Source: Anaerolineaceae bacterium
GTDB taxonomy: Bacteria; Chloroflexota; Anaerolineae; Anaerolineales; Anaerolineaceae
Direction: 5' to 3'
Assembly (NCBI GenBank): GCA_029975475.1
Contig: JARKPB010000010.1
Location: 272,989-336,988 of the forward strand
Length of the DNA: 64,000 bases
Part shown: in pieces, positions 7,153 to 15,401 of the stretch
Position numbering within the stretch: position 1 is the stretch's first letter
Layout of the letters: each line of letters starts with the position of its first letter
Made by a program: the position numbers and the translations under genes
Notes under the pieces: model-generated
Told to the model about the DNA's origin: nothing
What the model saw: the letters and a program-made list of their open reading frames with translations, nothing else
Database searches by the model: none

Positions 7153-8748
7153 ATGCTAACCATCTTTGGGTTTGAGATCCCGCTGCCAGAACCGCTCGCG
7201 TTCCTGGCAACTCCGCTGGGTTTTTTGATTGTCAACCTGGCCGCCTGGATTTTGACCGCCATCTTGGTCAACCTGGTGCTGCTGCGTCTGCTCAAATTTG
7301 TCACCCGGCAGCTTGAAGGCGACCTGGAGGATATCGTGCTGGCGATCCTGCGCGGTCCCCTGATTATCCTGATCCTGCTGTACGGAATTCTCTCCACCCT
7401 GCGCAGCCTGGATTTGCCGCCCGAGGGAATGTTTCTGATTGAACGGGTCGGCATCACCATTCTCGTTCTGGTGGTGACCCACATCCTCGGCCGCACCATC
7501 CGGGATGTGATCGTCTATTACGGCGAGCGCTGGGCATTAAAAACGGAAACCCGTCTGGATGACGTGCTTGTGCCAGTCCTGAACCTGTTTGGGCCGCTGC
7601 TGCTCTTGATCGCCGCGGCTTTGATCATCCTGCCCATGTGGGGTGTGGATGTCAATTCGGTGCTGGTTGGCGCCGGGGTGATTGGTCTGGTCCTCGGGCT
7701 GGCGCTGCAGGAAACATTAAACAACATCTTCGGCGGCCTGTCTTTGCTTATGGAAGGGTCGTTTAAGGTGGGCGATTTAATCCAGCTGCCTGACGGGCGC
7801 ATTTGCGAGGTGCTGCGCCTGGGAATGCGCTCGACGATGCTCTTTTCGCTGGATGAGCACGCCACCATTTACCTGCCAAATAAAAATCTGGCCGCGGACA
7901 TTATTTTCAATCTGACCAAACCCGCCCCGGATCAGAAATACTGCATTGACGTCAGAGTGGACAGCCGCGCCAACCTGGCCCAGGTTCAGCAGCTGCTGCA
8001 AAAAACAGCCTCCGGCCATCCAGCGGTGCTGGCCGCCAACATTCCTGCCAAGCTGCCGGATGTGCGCGCTCAGATTGCCCGCATTCGCGAGCAGGCCGAA
8101 GCCGCTTCCGCGGATGAATCGGTCCGCCAAATGCTGCTGGATGAAGCCGACCGCAATGAACGCACCCTTCCGCGTTTGGAAATTGAAGGGGAATTAAACC
8201 TCGCCCTCAAACAGCTCGAAGACTCGCTGAGAAAATTGATTCGCGGCATCAAACAGCGCGAAGGCAAAGGATTGAGTGAGGCTGAGCGCCAGGAGATTTT
8301 CTGCAACTTTGTTTCTCCAGCCGAGAATGACGTTGAAAGCGTGATCAAACTGGCAAATGAATGGTCTGAAGCCGAGGATGCCTGGCTGGACCACAGCGAT
8401 TTATGGAAAATGCGCAAATTATGGGATCTGCGCAATGAACTTCTGAAAGAGCGCTGGGAACAGGTGAAGAAAGCCGTTTACAAACCGGATGACCGTACCG
8501 AGATGCGCCTGGATGATCTTACCGGCGACATGATTAACTGGATAAACCGCGAATATAAAATCGTCCCTGGAACCTGGAAAGATCCGGCGGTAACCGTCAA
8601 AGGTTTTGACGGTTCGGGCGTGACTCTGCAGTTGTGGTACTACGTGGATAATATCCGCCTGGAGCACGACAACCGTCCGCGGCGGGTGCGCACGGAAATC
8701 AGCCGCATGATTCACGCAGCGCTGATCGCGGCGGATATCTGGGAATAA
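7153..8748 (+). CDS. MscS-family mechanosensitive channel with long helical insert
   Basis: A 531-aa protein. Membrane segments are at about 15-48, 68-86, 95-117, 136-160 and 168-190. The pore-lining region (VLVGAGVIGLVLGLALQETLNNIFGG) and the beta domain start (FKVGDLIQL) are canonical for MscS. After the beta domain comes a charged, mostly helical region (about 300-440) that is much longer than the normal alpha/beta cytosolic part, then a terminal beta segment ending RMIHAALIAADIWE. It is likely a tension-gated osmotic safety channel, but the insert suggests an extra sensory or assembly role. GGAGG precedes the ATG. Confidence 0.88.
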   Translation: MLTIFGFEIPLPEPLAFLATPLGFLIVNLAAWILTAILVNLVLLRLLKFVTRQLEGDLEDIVLAILRGPLIILILLYGILSTLRSLDLPPEGMFLIERVGITILVLVVTHILGRTIRDVIVYYGERWALKTETRLDDVLVPVLNLFGPLLLLIAAALIILPMWGVDVNSVLVGAGVIGLVLGLALQETLNNIFGGLSLLMEGSFKVGDLIQLPDGRICEVLRLGMRSTMLFSLDEHATIYLPNKNLAADIIFNLTKPAPDQKYCIDVRVDSRANLAQVQQLLQKTASGHPAVLAANIPAKLPDVRAQIARIREQAEAASADESVRQMLLDEADRNERTLPRLEIEGELNLALKQLEDSLRKLIRGIKQREGKGLSEAERQEIFCNFVSPAENDVESVIKLANEWSEAEDAWLDHSDLWKMRKLWDLRNELLKERWEQVKKAVYKPDDRTEMRLDDLTGDMINWINREYKIVPGTWKDPAVTVKGFDGSGVTLQLWYYVDNIRLEHDNRPRRVRTEISRMIHAALIAADIWE

Positions 8749-8782
8749 TCGAACGTCTATCTTCCAAAATCTTGTGCGCGGA

Positions 8783-9184
8783 CTAGATGGTTCCCTCCCC
8801 GTCGGGAGCTTTGCCCGGGTCATAAGCGTGGTGCAGGCCCATATCACGGCTTTGCTGAAGCGCTTCCGCCATCTCCGGGATAGCCGCGGCGCCGTGGCGG
8901 TACTGAAACGGCCACATACTCCTCAGGTGGAAGAGGGCAATGCGGTCGCCGTCGCGCAGTTCATGATCCAGGTCGGGCTGCATCCCCGGCATGGCAGAAA
9001 GGTCGCCGTTTATAAACGTAATCCCGCGTTCTTCAGCGGGCAGCCCCAGATGGTTGAGCAGGTCCCGAACGGTGGTGCCGGCCGGCAGGCAGGGATGGAG
9101 ATTGGCAAACACTTTTTCCTGCGCATTTCCGCCGTAACGCGCCAGGGGACCGTAGAGCCAGACATCGAGGGTGATTTCGCTCAT
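8783..9184 (-). CDS. MoaD/ThiS-like protein with C-terminal extension, no terminal Gly-Gly
   Basis: A 133-aa protein, started at the ATG that has a perfect AGGAGG 9 nt upstream (an in-frame TTG two codons earlier overlaps the previous stop). Residues 5-85 look like a beta-grasp sulfur-carrier domain (LDVWLYGPLARYGG, then LPAGTTVRDLLNHLGLPAEE, then LRDGDRIALF). Where MoaD ends in Gly-Gly this one continues as HLRSMWPFQYRHG and a 35-residue tail. It therefore cannot be thiocarboxylated in the usual way unless cleaved. Last gene of the tungsten oxidoreductase operon. Confidence 0.75.
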   Translation of the reverse strand: MSEITLDVWLYGPLARYGGNAQEKVFANLHPCLPAGTTVRDLLNHLGLPAEERGITFINGDLSAMPGMQPDLDHELRDGDRIALFHLRSMWPFQYRHGAAAIPEMAEALQQSRDMGLHHAYDPGKAPDGEGTI

Positions 9185-9186
9185 GT

Positions 9187-9426
9187 TCAACCGCCTCCTA
9201 TTGGTGGAAAAATCCCGACCTCATCGCCATTCTGGAGCGGAAAATCCAGTTCCTGATGGACCGCGTTAACAAAATGCAGTTTCACTTCATCTATCGGCAA
9301 TTGGAGAAAATGAATCAGGTCGCCAAGCGTCGAGCCTTCGGACAGTTCGACCTCAAAAGTGCGGCCGGAACTGCCGGAAGGCGCGAAGCGCGCCAGGGTG
9401 GCGTACAAACGAACGTCAATCTTCAT
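9187..9426 (-). CDS. MoaD/ThiS-family sulfur-carrier protein
   Basis: A 79-aa beta-grasp protein starting MKIDVRLYATLARF and ending PPIGGG, the Gly-Gly tail needed for adenylation and thiocarboxylation. It would donate sulfur for the dithiolene of the pyranopterin cofactor (MoaD role). The ATG at 9426 is preferred over an in-frame TTG three codons earlier because family members begin at this point. It lies between the radical SAM maturase and a second MoaD/ThiS-like gene, so it probably serves this tungsten enzyme specifically. Confidence 0.88.
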   Translation of the reverse strand: MKIDVRLYATLARFAPSGSSGRTFEVELSEGSTLGDLIHFLQLPIDEVKLHFVNAVHQELDFPLQNGDEVGIFPPIGGG

Positions 9427-9439
9427 TCCGAGCAATTTC

Positions 9440-10627
9440 TCACGGACATTTTACAATATCCTGAGCCCAGAGACAGTCGGCGCAGGAGGGGTTCCACCCC
9501 CAGCAGCCTTCGTTACGCTCGCGCAGGTCGCAGGTCTCGCGCAAATCACAATCGGGGCAGGAAGGAAAGTAAAAAGCGTTGACCGCGCTGCGAAAACCGC
9601 AGTATTCGCGCGACATCCAGATATCAGCCAGGCTATCCTGGTGAACATCGCCCAGCACATAGCGGCCGACCTGCTTTTTCCGCCCGTCGATGGCAAAATA
9701 CGAATAGTTGTGCGACAGCGCGTAACAGGGGGTTACCCTGCCGTCCCAGCTGACGACCATGGCACGGTCTTTAACAAAGCGGCAGCGGCGCTCAGCGCCC
9801 CAGTGCATGCGCGGTAAATCAACCGTCGCCCACATCACCCAGGCGTCCGCGCGGGCAGGCCAGACATCCACGCGCATGGCTTCCTGCGGTTCGTGGCCGT
9901 ACAGCGCTTCGCGGAACATCGCCTCGGTATACGCCAGGACATTGCTCACCAGCAGCTTGGAGGCATTCAGTTGCGAGGCCAGGCTGGCGATGCGCGTCAG
10001 CAGATGCACATTGCTCTTCAAGATCACCGATTCAATTCCGAGAGTCGGGAAAAGTGATTTCAGTTCCCGTTTGGCGGCGTTCAGCGCCAGCAGATTCTCA
10101 ATCACCGGGGAGAGCGAAGCGCCGCGCACCTGTTCGTATGCCTGAGGGCTGCCCCCGTCAATCGAGACCATCACGCGGTCCACTCCCAGCCGCACCAGCT
10201 CCCGGGCAATATTGGACCGCAGCAACAGGCCGTTGCTGCCCAGGGTTACCGCCAGCCCGCGCCTGCGCACCGCGGCGATCATCTTCAGGATATGCGGGTG
10301 GGTGAGCGGTTCGCCAAAACTGGTGAAGACCACCCGCTTCAATTCCGGCAGCCCGTCCAGTCCCGCCAGAATGCGCTCAAACGTTTGAAGGCTCATCTCG
10401 CTGTCCGGGTCAGACCAGACATTGCGGATGCAGGTAGCACACTGCAGGTTGCAGCCCGTTGTAACTTCTATATACAGTTTTTCAACATCTGGCAGGCGCG
10501 GCTGCAGGATGATTTCTCCGTCGCGTTCATCCACCCAGAAATCCAGTTCAGCGGGCAGGTGGCGGCGTTCCAGAAAACCGGGCGGCAAACGCAGTCCGGA
10601 CGGGGTATTGGGAACAGGGTTTTTCAT
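9440..10627 (-). CDS. Radical SAM/SPASM protein, probable tungsten-oxidoreductase maturase
   Basis: A 395-aa radical SAM enzyme with CNLQCATC (C59, C63, C66; CxxxCxxC) binding the SAM [4Fe-4S] cluster. TSFGEPLTHP matches the GGEP-type motif. A Cys-rich SPASM-type end (SCPDCDLRETCDLRERNEGC and more, finishing VKCP) supplies auxiliary clusters. Its position directly after a tungsten aldehyde oxidoreductase and before MoaD fits the known family of radical SAM maturases that travel with such enzymes. The exact reaction is unknown. A strong hairpin lies just upstream (10633-10669) and the ATG has no clear ribosome site. Confidence 0.85.
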   Translation of the reverse strand: MKNPVPNTPSGLRLPPGFLERRHLPAELDFWVDERDGEIILQPRLPDVEKLYIEVTTGCNLQCATCIRNVWSDPDSEMSLQTFERILAGLDGLPELKRVVFTSFGEPLTHPHILKMIAAVRRRGLAVTLGSNGLLLRSNIARELVRLGVDRVMVSIDGGSPQAYEQVRGASLSPVIENLLALNAAKRELKSLFPTLGIESVILKSNVHLLTRIASLASQLNASKLLVSNVLAYTEAMFREALYGHEPQEAMRVDVWPARADAWVMWATVDLPRMHWGAERRCRFVKDRAMVVSWDGRVTPCYALSHNYSYFAIDGRKKQVGRYVLGDVHQDSLADIWMSREYCGFRSAVNAFYFPSCPDCDLRETCDLRERNEGCWGWNPSCADCLWAQDIVKCP

Positions 10628-10632
10628 GATTC

Positions 10633-10669
10633 AAAAGGGCGGGCAGGGCGCGGCGTGCGCCCTGCCCGC
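10633..10669 (-). terminator. Attenuator-like hairpin between oxidoreductase and maturase
   Basis: A perfect 13-bp stem (10639-10651 with 10657-10669, arm GCGGGCAGGGCGC) with a 5-nt loop, followed on the minus strand by CCTTTT. It lies in the 55-bp gap between the two genes, so it can act as a partial terminator or as a 3' end protector of the upstream message. Confidence 0.7.
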
Positions 10670-10682
10670 GAGGTGAGCAGTG

Positions 10683-12437
10683 TTACAGTTCGCCGTAGAC
10701 AGAATCCAGGGCGGATTCAGGGATATCAAAGACCTGATTGTGCGGCGGGAGAGGTTCTTTCAACATGAATTCCGGCATGCGGTCCGCCTCTTTGGGGATC
10801 CCGGCGGCCTCATTGAAGGCGCGTTCCTTTTTCAAGACTTCAGCGCCGTATTTAAGGATGTCATCCGCCGTCCATTTGGTGCCCAGCACGCCGTTGCATT
10901 CGTCAATCATGCCCTGATAGCCGCTGGCAATATCCAGAATGGCAAACGCGATGAAGAGGCAGTGGCCGCAGGAATCAATGAACGCGGTGGTGGCCTGGAA
11001 GGCGCGGCTGAGCGCGGCTTTGCCTTCATTGCTCAATGGATCCTGTTTGCCCATCACGCCCAGAATCTCCGGCGCGATGGTATAGCCGGCGGTGTGGTCT
11101 GCGCCCATCGTGCTGGTCGCGTAGGTGATGCCGATGCCTTTCACCGCCCGCGGCTCATAGGCCGGCATCGCCTGACCCTTGACAGTCGGTACGCGCTTGA
11201 CGCCGTAAACCTTGCCGGCCGTCTCCGTCCCGGCGCCCAGGATGCGCCCCTGAGGAGTGCCCTTGCCAATCTCATGCACCAGTTTGATCGCCGCTTCGCC
11301 GTCGCCGAAGGGGATAACGCCGGCTTCCATGGCCACACCGATGGTCACGCCGGTCTCGATGGTATCCAGCCCGTATGCGTTGCACAGCGCGTTCAGCTCG
11401 GCCACATGGTCGAGATTGTCAATTCCGCAGTTCGCGCCCAGCGACCAGTCGGATTCGTATTCAATGCAGGAGGTGTGCTCGCTGCCGTCCACCTTGTGAT
11501 AGGTGTTGGAGCATTGAATGATGCAGCCCGGCGAGCAGGCATGGTTGTAAAGTTCTTTGCCCAACCGCTCCTTGTTGGTTTCAAAAATGGCTTCGCCAGC
11601 GATCTTGGGAGCGCCCTCAAACCGGCCGCTGGAGAAATTGCGGGTTGGCAAACCGCCGGCTTCGTTCATGATGTTAATGAGGACGGCTGTTCCATATGAG
11701 TTGAGTGCGCCCTTGGGCTTGGTAATCGCGTGCGTGCGAAGCGCGTCAATCATCTTCTTGCGGCCTTCATCAAACAGGGCTTTGTCCTCAATGTGCACCC
11801 CGGGAGCGTTTTCGCGGTTGAGCACCAGGAATTTTAACCCTTTCGAGCCCATCACCGCGCCCAGACCGCCGCGCCCGGAATAGCGCGTCGGCCGTTTGGC
11901 CAGATCGTTGAAGACTACCCCGGAATTGCCGTAGCCAAATTCACCGGCTGTGCCGATGCTGCAGATGGATATCTTATCGCCAAATTTCTCGTAAATTTTC
12001 GGGAAGACCTCCGGCAGTACCTTGCCGGTGTATTCAGTCGCGTCAAAAAACTCTACCTTGGGTTTGCCGTCATAGGTGATGTAGGCTCCCCAGTACTTGC
12101 CTTTCTCAGCCGGTTGACCCTCCACCACCAGAGCCTGAATCTGCATCACCGCCAGGTCGGCCGCCCAGGAAGAGCCGGCATTGGCTTCTTTGATGCCGCC
12201 CGTCAACGGTGATTTGGCCCCGACGGAAATGCGCGCCGAAGTCGGCGCCGGCGTGCCGGTGGTGATCCCTCCGGCAAAGACCAGTTTATTCGAAGGGCCC
12301 AGAGGATGACAAAGCGGAGGCACCTCGTCTGCCACCAGGGTGGAAGTCATGGCGCGCCCCGCCAGATATTTGTACTTCGCTGGCGCTTCACTGACTGCTG
12401 CGCTGCGGTTGGTCATGTCAATTCGAACGAACCACAT
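10683..12437 (-). CDS. Tungsten-containing aldehyde:ferredoxin oxidoreductase family enzyme
   Basis: A 584-aa AOR-family enzyme. Recognisable blocks are GAKSPLTGGIKEANAGSSWA, CSIGTAGEFGYG, RYSGRGGLGAVMGSKGLKFL, EYESDWSLGANCGIDNLD and LCNAYGLDTIETG, which wrap two pyranopterins around the metal. The [4Fe-4S] cysteines appear as CSPGCIIQC, with Cx3Cx3C spacing instead of the usual Cx2Cx3C, plus a late pair in DSCGHCLF. Family members oxidise aldehydes or reduce acids with ferredoxin in the cytoplasm of anaerobes. The substrate cannot be told. First gene of a four-gene operon with a long leader; AAGGAG precedes the ATG. Confidence 0.92.
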   Translation of the reverse strand: MWFVRIDMTNRSAAVSEAPAKYKYLAGRAMTSTLVADEVPPLCHPLGPSNKLVFAGGITTGTPAPTSARISVGAKSPLTGGIKEANAGSSWAADLAVMQIQALVVEGQPAEKGKYWGAYITYDGKPKVEFFDATEYTGKVLPEVFPKIYEKFGDKISICSIGTAGEFGYGNSGVVFNDLAKRPTRYSGRGGLGAVMGSKGLKFLVLNRENAPGVHIEDKALFDEGRKKMIDALRTHAITKPKGALNSYGTAVLINIMNEAGGLPTRNFSSGRFEGAPKIAGEAIFETNKERLGKELYNHACSPGCIIQCSNTYHKVDGSEHTSCIEYESDWSLGANCGIDNLDHVAELNALCNAYGLDTIETGVTIGVAMEAGVIPFGDGEAAIKLVHEIGKGTPQGRILGAGTETAGKVYGVKRVPTVKGQAMPAYEPRAVKGIGITYATSTMGADHTAGYTIAPEILGVMGKQDPLSNEGKAALSRAFQATTAFIDSCGHCLFIAFAILDIASGYQGMIDECNGVLGTKWTADDILKYGAEVLKKERAFNEAAGIPKEADRMPEFMLKEPLPPHNQVFDIPESALDSVYGEL

Positions 12438-12723
12438 TTTTCACTCCTTGGTTACACAAATTTATCACCGGAACTCATCCCGCGCAGGCGGAAGCTGCGC
12501 TTCAGGCCAACATGGGTTCGAGGGGAATAAATCCTGTCAGGGGTCACCTCCTTTCTTCACCAGGCACATACGCGCGCAGACCAACCGGAACGGCCGGTTG
12601 TCTGATTCGAGCGTATTGACCTCCTTTGCGCACTGGCGGGCGCAGGGATTGCTCCCTGAGCCTTATCGTTTGCTTATCCCGGAGGGACTCAGCAAATCGG
12701 AGGTTGTATAACGGTAAGTGAGT
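12438..12723 (-). promoter_or_regulatory. Long structured 5' leader of the tungsten oxidoreductase operon
   Basis: From the promoter at 12730-12758 to the start codon there are about 285 nt without a convincing gene. On the minus strand an outer helix can form between ACCTCC (12699-12704) and GGAGGT (12619-12624). Inside it are TTTGCT-TCCC/GGGA-AGCAAA and AGGG/CCCT arms. A second strong hairpin lies at 12577-12604 (CAGAC-ACCGG / CCGGT-GTCTG). Two strong ribosome-site-like sequences (AAAGGAGGTCA, AAAGGAGGTGA) lie here without an obvious matching gene. This could be a riboswitch or other sensor; it does not match the molybdenum-cofactor riboswitch as I remember it. Confidence 0.55.
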
Positions 12724-12729
12724 ATGTTT

Positions 12730-12758
12730 ACTATACATTTTTTTCGACTCAGATTCAA
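12730..12758 (-). promoter_or_regulatory. Sigma-70 promoter of the tungsten oxidoreductase operon
   Basis: On the minus strand TTGAAT, exactly 17 bp, TATAGT. Predicted start near 12723, hence the long leader. Confidence 0.75.
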
Positions 12759-12797
12759 GTGGGCAGAGCGGACATACTGCGGACAATTCCTGTGGGG

Positions 12798-12803
12798 TAT
12801 AAT
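12798..12803 (+). promoter_or_regulatory. -10 element upstream of the MFS gene at 12836
   Basis: TATAAT 32 bp before the start codon; no convincing -35 at 16-18 bp. It matches a recurrent pattern in this window. Confidence 0.5.
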
Positions 12804-12835
12804 CAAATTTCAACTTTGCCAGTAAGGAACCCATC

Positions 12836-14056
12836 ATGCTGAATTCATGGACTGTCCGTCTGCGGAACGCCTCCCGGGAATTAAAATTGTTCGCTGGCGC
12901 CTCTCTGGTCTTTGGAATGGCATACAGCATTTTTGATTCGGTTTTTAACAATTACCTGAACGCCACTTTTTCTCTCAGCGGTTTTCAACGCTCTTTCCTG
13001 GAATTTCCGCGCGAACTGCCGGGCTTTTTGGCGGTCTTCGCCACCGCGTTGGTGTGGTTCCTCTCCAGCCGCCGGTTGGGAGCGCTCGCTCTTGTGCTGG
13101 GCGTGGCCGGCTCGCTGTTGATCGGTTTCGCCTCCAGCAGTTACCCGGTGATGGTTCTGTGGCTGTTTATTTACAGCCTGGGAAATCATCTGCTCATGCC
13201 GGTTTCCACCACCATTGGCATGGAACTGGCCCGCGACGGCGCCACCGGCGCGCGGCTTGGCCAATTAAACGCGCTGCGCAACCTGGCCACAATCATCGGT
13301 TCATTTATTGTCTTTATTGGTTTCCGCTATCTTTCAATGACGTTCCAGAACAGTTTCACCCTGGCGGCGGCGCTCTTCGCGCTTGCTGCCGTTCTCATGT
13401 TTCGCATGCGCCCCGAAAAAGCGCAAAAGCCAAACCGCTATCTTAAACTGCACCGGGAATACAGCCTGTTCTACCTCTTAGCCGTCCTTTACGGCTCACG
13501 CAAACAACTTTTTTTGACCTTTGCCCCCTGGGTAATTGTCAATGTGTACCATCAACCAACCCAGACCCTGGCCACTTTGATGACCATCGGCGGTATCATT
13601 GGCATCATCTTTCAACCCATCCTCGGACGCGCGATCGATCGTCTGGGGGAGCGCGCTGTCCTGGCTGCTGAGGCCGTCTTGCTGGTGGGCGTATGTCTGC
13701 TGTACGGGTTCTCCGGCAGGTTGTTTAGCCCGCAAACCGCGTTTTTAATCACCTGCGGCTGTTATCTGGCCGACCAGATTCTAATGTCGGTGAGTATGGC
13801 GCGCTCAACGTACCTGAAGAAAATTGCCCTGCACCCCGGGGATATTCAACCCGCCCTCACCACTGCCCTGACCATTGATCACCTCTTCTCCATCAGTGTC
13901 GCTTTGCTCGGCGGTCTGATCTGGAACGCCTTCGGCTATCAATATGTCTTTTTGATGGGGGTTGGGATTGCCCTGATCAACTTTTTCGCCGCGCTGCGCA
14001 TTCGTATTCCAGCCGGGGTGGAAGCCGCAGCGGCTCCGGCGCAGGCAGGTTCATGA
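12836..14056 (+). CDS. MFS transporter
   Basis: A 406-aa protein with about twelve hydrophobic helices in two halves. The central loop (MRPEKAQKPNRYLKLHREY) separates them. ILGRAIDRLGERA resembles the MFS motif A in the second half, whereas motif A in the first half is not obvious. No signal for the substrate. The last base pairs overlap the next gene (ATGA), so it is co-transcribed with a short-chain dehydrogenase. Confidence 0.85.
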   Translation: MLNSWTVRLRNASRELKLFAGASLVFGMAYSIFDSVFNNYLNATFSLSGFQRSFLEFPRELPGFLAVFATALVWFLSSRRLGALALVLGVAGSLLIGFASSSYPVMVLWLFIYSLGNHLLMPVSTTIGMELARDGATGARLGQLNALRNLATIIGSFIVFIGFRYLSMTFQNSFTLAAALFALAAVLMFRMRPEKAQKPNRYLKLHREYSLFYLLAVLYGSRKQLFLTFAPWVIVNVYHQPTQTLATLMTIGGIIGIIFQPILGRAIDRLGERAVLAAEAVLLVGVCLLYGFSGRLFSPQTAFLITCGCYLADQILMSVSMARSTYLKKIALHPGDIQPALTTALTIDHLFSISVALLGGLIWNAFGYQYVFLMGVGIALINFFAALRIRIPAGVEAAAAPAQAGS

Positions 14057-14919
14057 TGAGCGGTAACAGCCGTCTTACCGGGAAAACAATCCTGATTACC
14101 GGCGCAACCGCCGGCATTGGTCTGGCCGCTGCGAGCGAGCTGGCGCGGCTGGGCGCCCGGGTGATCGGGGTGGGGCGTTCCGCCGAGCGCGCGCGAGCGG
14201 CGCAAGACTATATTTTAGCGGCCGCTCCCTCCGCCCGGGTAGATTTTCTGCTCTGCGATCTGGCGTCACAGGCGCAGGTTCGAGCGCTGGCCGAGCAGGC
14301 TCTGAGCGCCTGCGGCGGGCACCTGGATGTGTTGATCAATAACGCCGCCGCCGTTCCTGACCGCTTCACCCTGACCGAAGACGGGATTGAACTGCAATTT
14401 GCGGTGAACCATCTGGCGCCATTTTTGTTGACCAATTTGCTCCTGCCTGCCCTGCGGGCAGCAGGCCAGGGGCGGGTGCTGACCGTTTCCTCTTCTTCTC
14501 ACTGGCACGGGCGCATCCGCTGGAAGGATGTCAACCTGCGCTTCCTTTACAATCCGCTGCTGGCATACAAACAATCCAAAGCCGCGAACATCCTTTTCAC
14601 AGCCGAACTAAACCGCCGCTTTGGAGCCGAGGGCATTCGCGCCTTTGCCGTTCACCCCGGTCTGGTCAACACTGAAATTGGCAGCAAACGAGCGCGCGGG
14701 CTGACCGCCTGGTTCTGGGAACTGCGCCGGCGGGGCGGAATCAGTCCCGAAGAAGGCGCGGCTACCCTGGTCCAGCTGGCAGCCGCGGAGAATCCCGACC
14801 CGGCGGTTGGCATTTACTGGTACCGCGGAGCGCCCGCCTGGGCTGATCCCTATACCCTTCAGGCGGAACCTGCCAGACGCCTGTGGGAACTTTCTGCCCA
14901 ATTAACCGGTCTGGCTTGA
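14053..14919 (+). CDS. Short-chain dehydrogenase/reductase (retinol dehydrogenase-like)
   Basis: A 288-aa SDR. Cofactor motif TGATAGIGLA (TGxxxGIG), LINNAAAV (NNAG-like), catalytic serine in VSSSSHWHG and YKQSK (YxxxK). The Arg in VGRSAER after beta-2 suggests NADP(H). The long C-terminal end with the substrate loop matches the retinol/protochlorophyllide-type subgroup, but many bacterial members have unknown substrates. The ATG overlaps the stop of the MFS gene; a second ATG follows directly. Confidence 0.88.
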   Translation: MMSGNSRLTGKTILITGATAGIGLAAASELARLGARVIGVGRSAERARAAQDYILAAAPSARVDFLLCDLASQAQVRALAEQALSACGGHLDVLINNAAAVPDRFTLTEDGIELQFAVNHLAPFLLTNLLLPALRAAGQGRVLTVSSSSHWHGRIRWKDVNLRFLYNPLLAYKQSKAANILFTAELNRRFGAEGIRAFAVHPGLVNTEIGSKRARGLTAWFWELRRRGGISPEEGAATLVQLAAAENPDPAVGIYWYRGAPAWADPYTLQAEPARRLWELSAQLTGLA

Positions 14920-14975
14920 ACCTGTGCATGCCGTTGCCCGCTAAAAAGCGCTGTGTTACACTAGACGGCAAGAGT

Positions 14976-15377
14976 ATGACCCAAGAACCGCATTTTTCAA
15001 ACTGGAAAGACGCCTGGGAATGGCACGCCCAGCAGACCCACGAGGACCTGGCCCGGTACAGCGTCCCGGAACTGCTGGAAAGGATCCGCGCCGGCCGGTA
15101 TGACCCGTATTACACGATCTGGTATGTGCTGCGCGAAAAGGCGACGCTGAGCCAAAGCGCTGCCGTCCTGTTGAATGTGCTGCGGCGCGAGAGCGGAGAA
15201 AACAGCATGCTGGTGCGTTACCACTGCGCCGCGGCTTTGTTCCACCTGCTCGGCTATCCTGACGAACCCATGCCGCCGCTGCGCGAGCGGGTGCAATGGG
15301 ATCATCAAGGCGAGACAGCCCGCTTGAAGGCGGTCAGCGAACTGGAAGCCCTGGTGGCAAAGCGCCTTTCGGGCTGA
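14976..15377 (+). CDS. Hypothetical soluble protein
   Basis: 133 aa, started at MTQEPHFSNWKDAW; the longer frame would overlap the preceding gene. It is mostly helical and rich in Glu, Arg and Leu, with aromatic residues early (NWKDAWEWHAQQ). From about residue 35 there may be two HEAT-like helical pairs. No recognised domain. It sits 56 bp after the SDR and 24 bp before a lipoprotein gene, so it may be in the same transcription unit. Confidence 0.7.
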   Translation: MTQEPHFSNWKDAWEWHAQQTHEDLARYSVPELLERIRAGRYDPYYTIWYVLREKATLSQSAAVLLNVLRRESGENSMLVRYHCAAALFHLLGYPDEPMPPLRERVQWDHQGETARLKAVSELEALVAKRLSG

Positions 15378-15401
15378 GCACCGCGTGGAGAATGAACGCC
15401 T

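Noticed and set aside
10680..11699. 339-codon plus-strand open frame opposite the aldehyde oxidoreductase gene
   Set aside because: Antisense to a clearly conserved enzyme; no ribosome site or recognisable motif.
12545..12577. Ten-codon leader peptide (MCLVKKGGDP, minus strand) in the tungsten operon leader
   Set aside because: No ribosome site of its own and no repeated codon pattern typical of attenuation; the AAAGGAGGTGA it contains is better seen as part of the leader structure.
12438..12723. Molybdenum-cofactor or tungsten-cofactor riboswitch of known class
   Set aside because: Context fits, but I could not place the conserved core of that class by eye. Reported only as a structured leader.
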